From Cardiocondyla obscurior (taxonomy: Eukaryota; Arthropoda; Insecta; Hymenoptera; Formicidae), in contig NC_091872.1 of NCBI RefSeq assembly GCF_019399895.1, positions 5,278,395-5,342,394 of the forward strand: a stretch of 64,000 bases of DNA. Direction: 5' to 3'. Every line of letters starts with the position of its first letter. The first letter of the stretch is position 1. Below, one piece after another: positions 63,757 to 64,000 of the stretch. Made by a program: the position numbers and the translations under genes. The notes beneath the pieces are model-generated. The model had not been told where the DNA came from. It made no database searches and saw only the letters and a list, made by a program, of their open reading frames with translations.

Positions 63757-64000
63757 CTATAATATATAAAATACATATAAACTTTGCAGTATAAAAATTA
63801 CTTTTTTACTATCATTGCAAATAAATTTTATTAAAATGTTAAAATCTGAAACAAATAAATAAAATTAAAAAGAACTAAATGACACAACGTTATCAATATT
63901 ACATAGAAGCAGAGATTACTCAACTGAGACACAGGAAAAAGACTATAATGACATCAAGTTTGTTAGATACTGTTGACCTAGTTATCAATGATTGCATTTG

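Noticed and set aside
1..64000. tRNA, rRNA, CRISPR arrays, telomeric TTAGG repeats, bacterial-type operons or prophage
   Set aside because: Looked for by eye and not found. A covariance-model scan would be needed to exclude a diverged small RNA gene.

Overview
This window is AT-rich animal DNA with short GC-rich islands. Its genes are spliced with GT-AG introns and lie on both strands. The gene content is that of an insect, most likely a hymenopteran and probably an ant: an invertebrate beta-adrenergic-like octopamine receptor, a trehalose-transporter-like MFS protein, and a CUB-plus-trypsin protease of the kind annotated in bees and ants as venom serine protease. No bacterial, viral or plasmid features were seen. 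Exon limits were read by eye from splice sites and reading phase, and every multi-exon model given as complete sums to a whole number of codons.

Layout. The left 7 kb holds only the probable last coding exon of a prenylated protein (1005-1069), a GC-rich tail and two short transposon relics. COX8 (minus, 7055-7691) and KCTD9 (plus, 8250-10111) are divergent over about 560 bp. A CUB/trypsin serine protease (minus, 11335-12975, first exon not found) and a Tret1-like sugar transporter (minus, 16728-19934) follow. A GC-rich island at 22.7-24.7 kb leads into an unrecognised plus-strand gene with two phase-compatible coding exons (24672-24767 and 36799-36969) separated by a 12 kb intron. Two strongly bounded minus-strand splice segments at 37.8 and 38.3 kb are unassigned. 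The octopamine receptor beta-2R-like gene (plus, 40625-43420) has three upstream ORFs in its leader and two possible C-termini.

The right third is gene-dense. Two DNAL4-type dynein light chain paralogs lie tail to tail (50695-51374 plus, 51805-52312 minus). The second is divergent with the protein phosphatase methylesterase PPME1 (plus, 53169-55514). Next come a complete BTB-BACK-Kelch protein of the KLHL1/4/5 class (minus, 56320-59938) and a mucolipin (TRPML) channel (minus, 61782-63756) whose N-terminus lies outside the recognised part.

The genes do not form one pathway; this is an ordinary mixed neighbourhood. The least explained material is (i) the unrecognised 24.7-37 kb gene, (ii) a ~245 bp TA-flanked inverted-repeat element present three times (4.6, 46.9 and 55.2 kb, the last inside a PPME1 intron), and (iii) a ~140 bp fold-back element beside the COX8 splice donor. 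I saw no previously undescribed multi-gene system.
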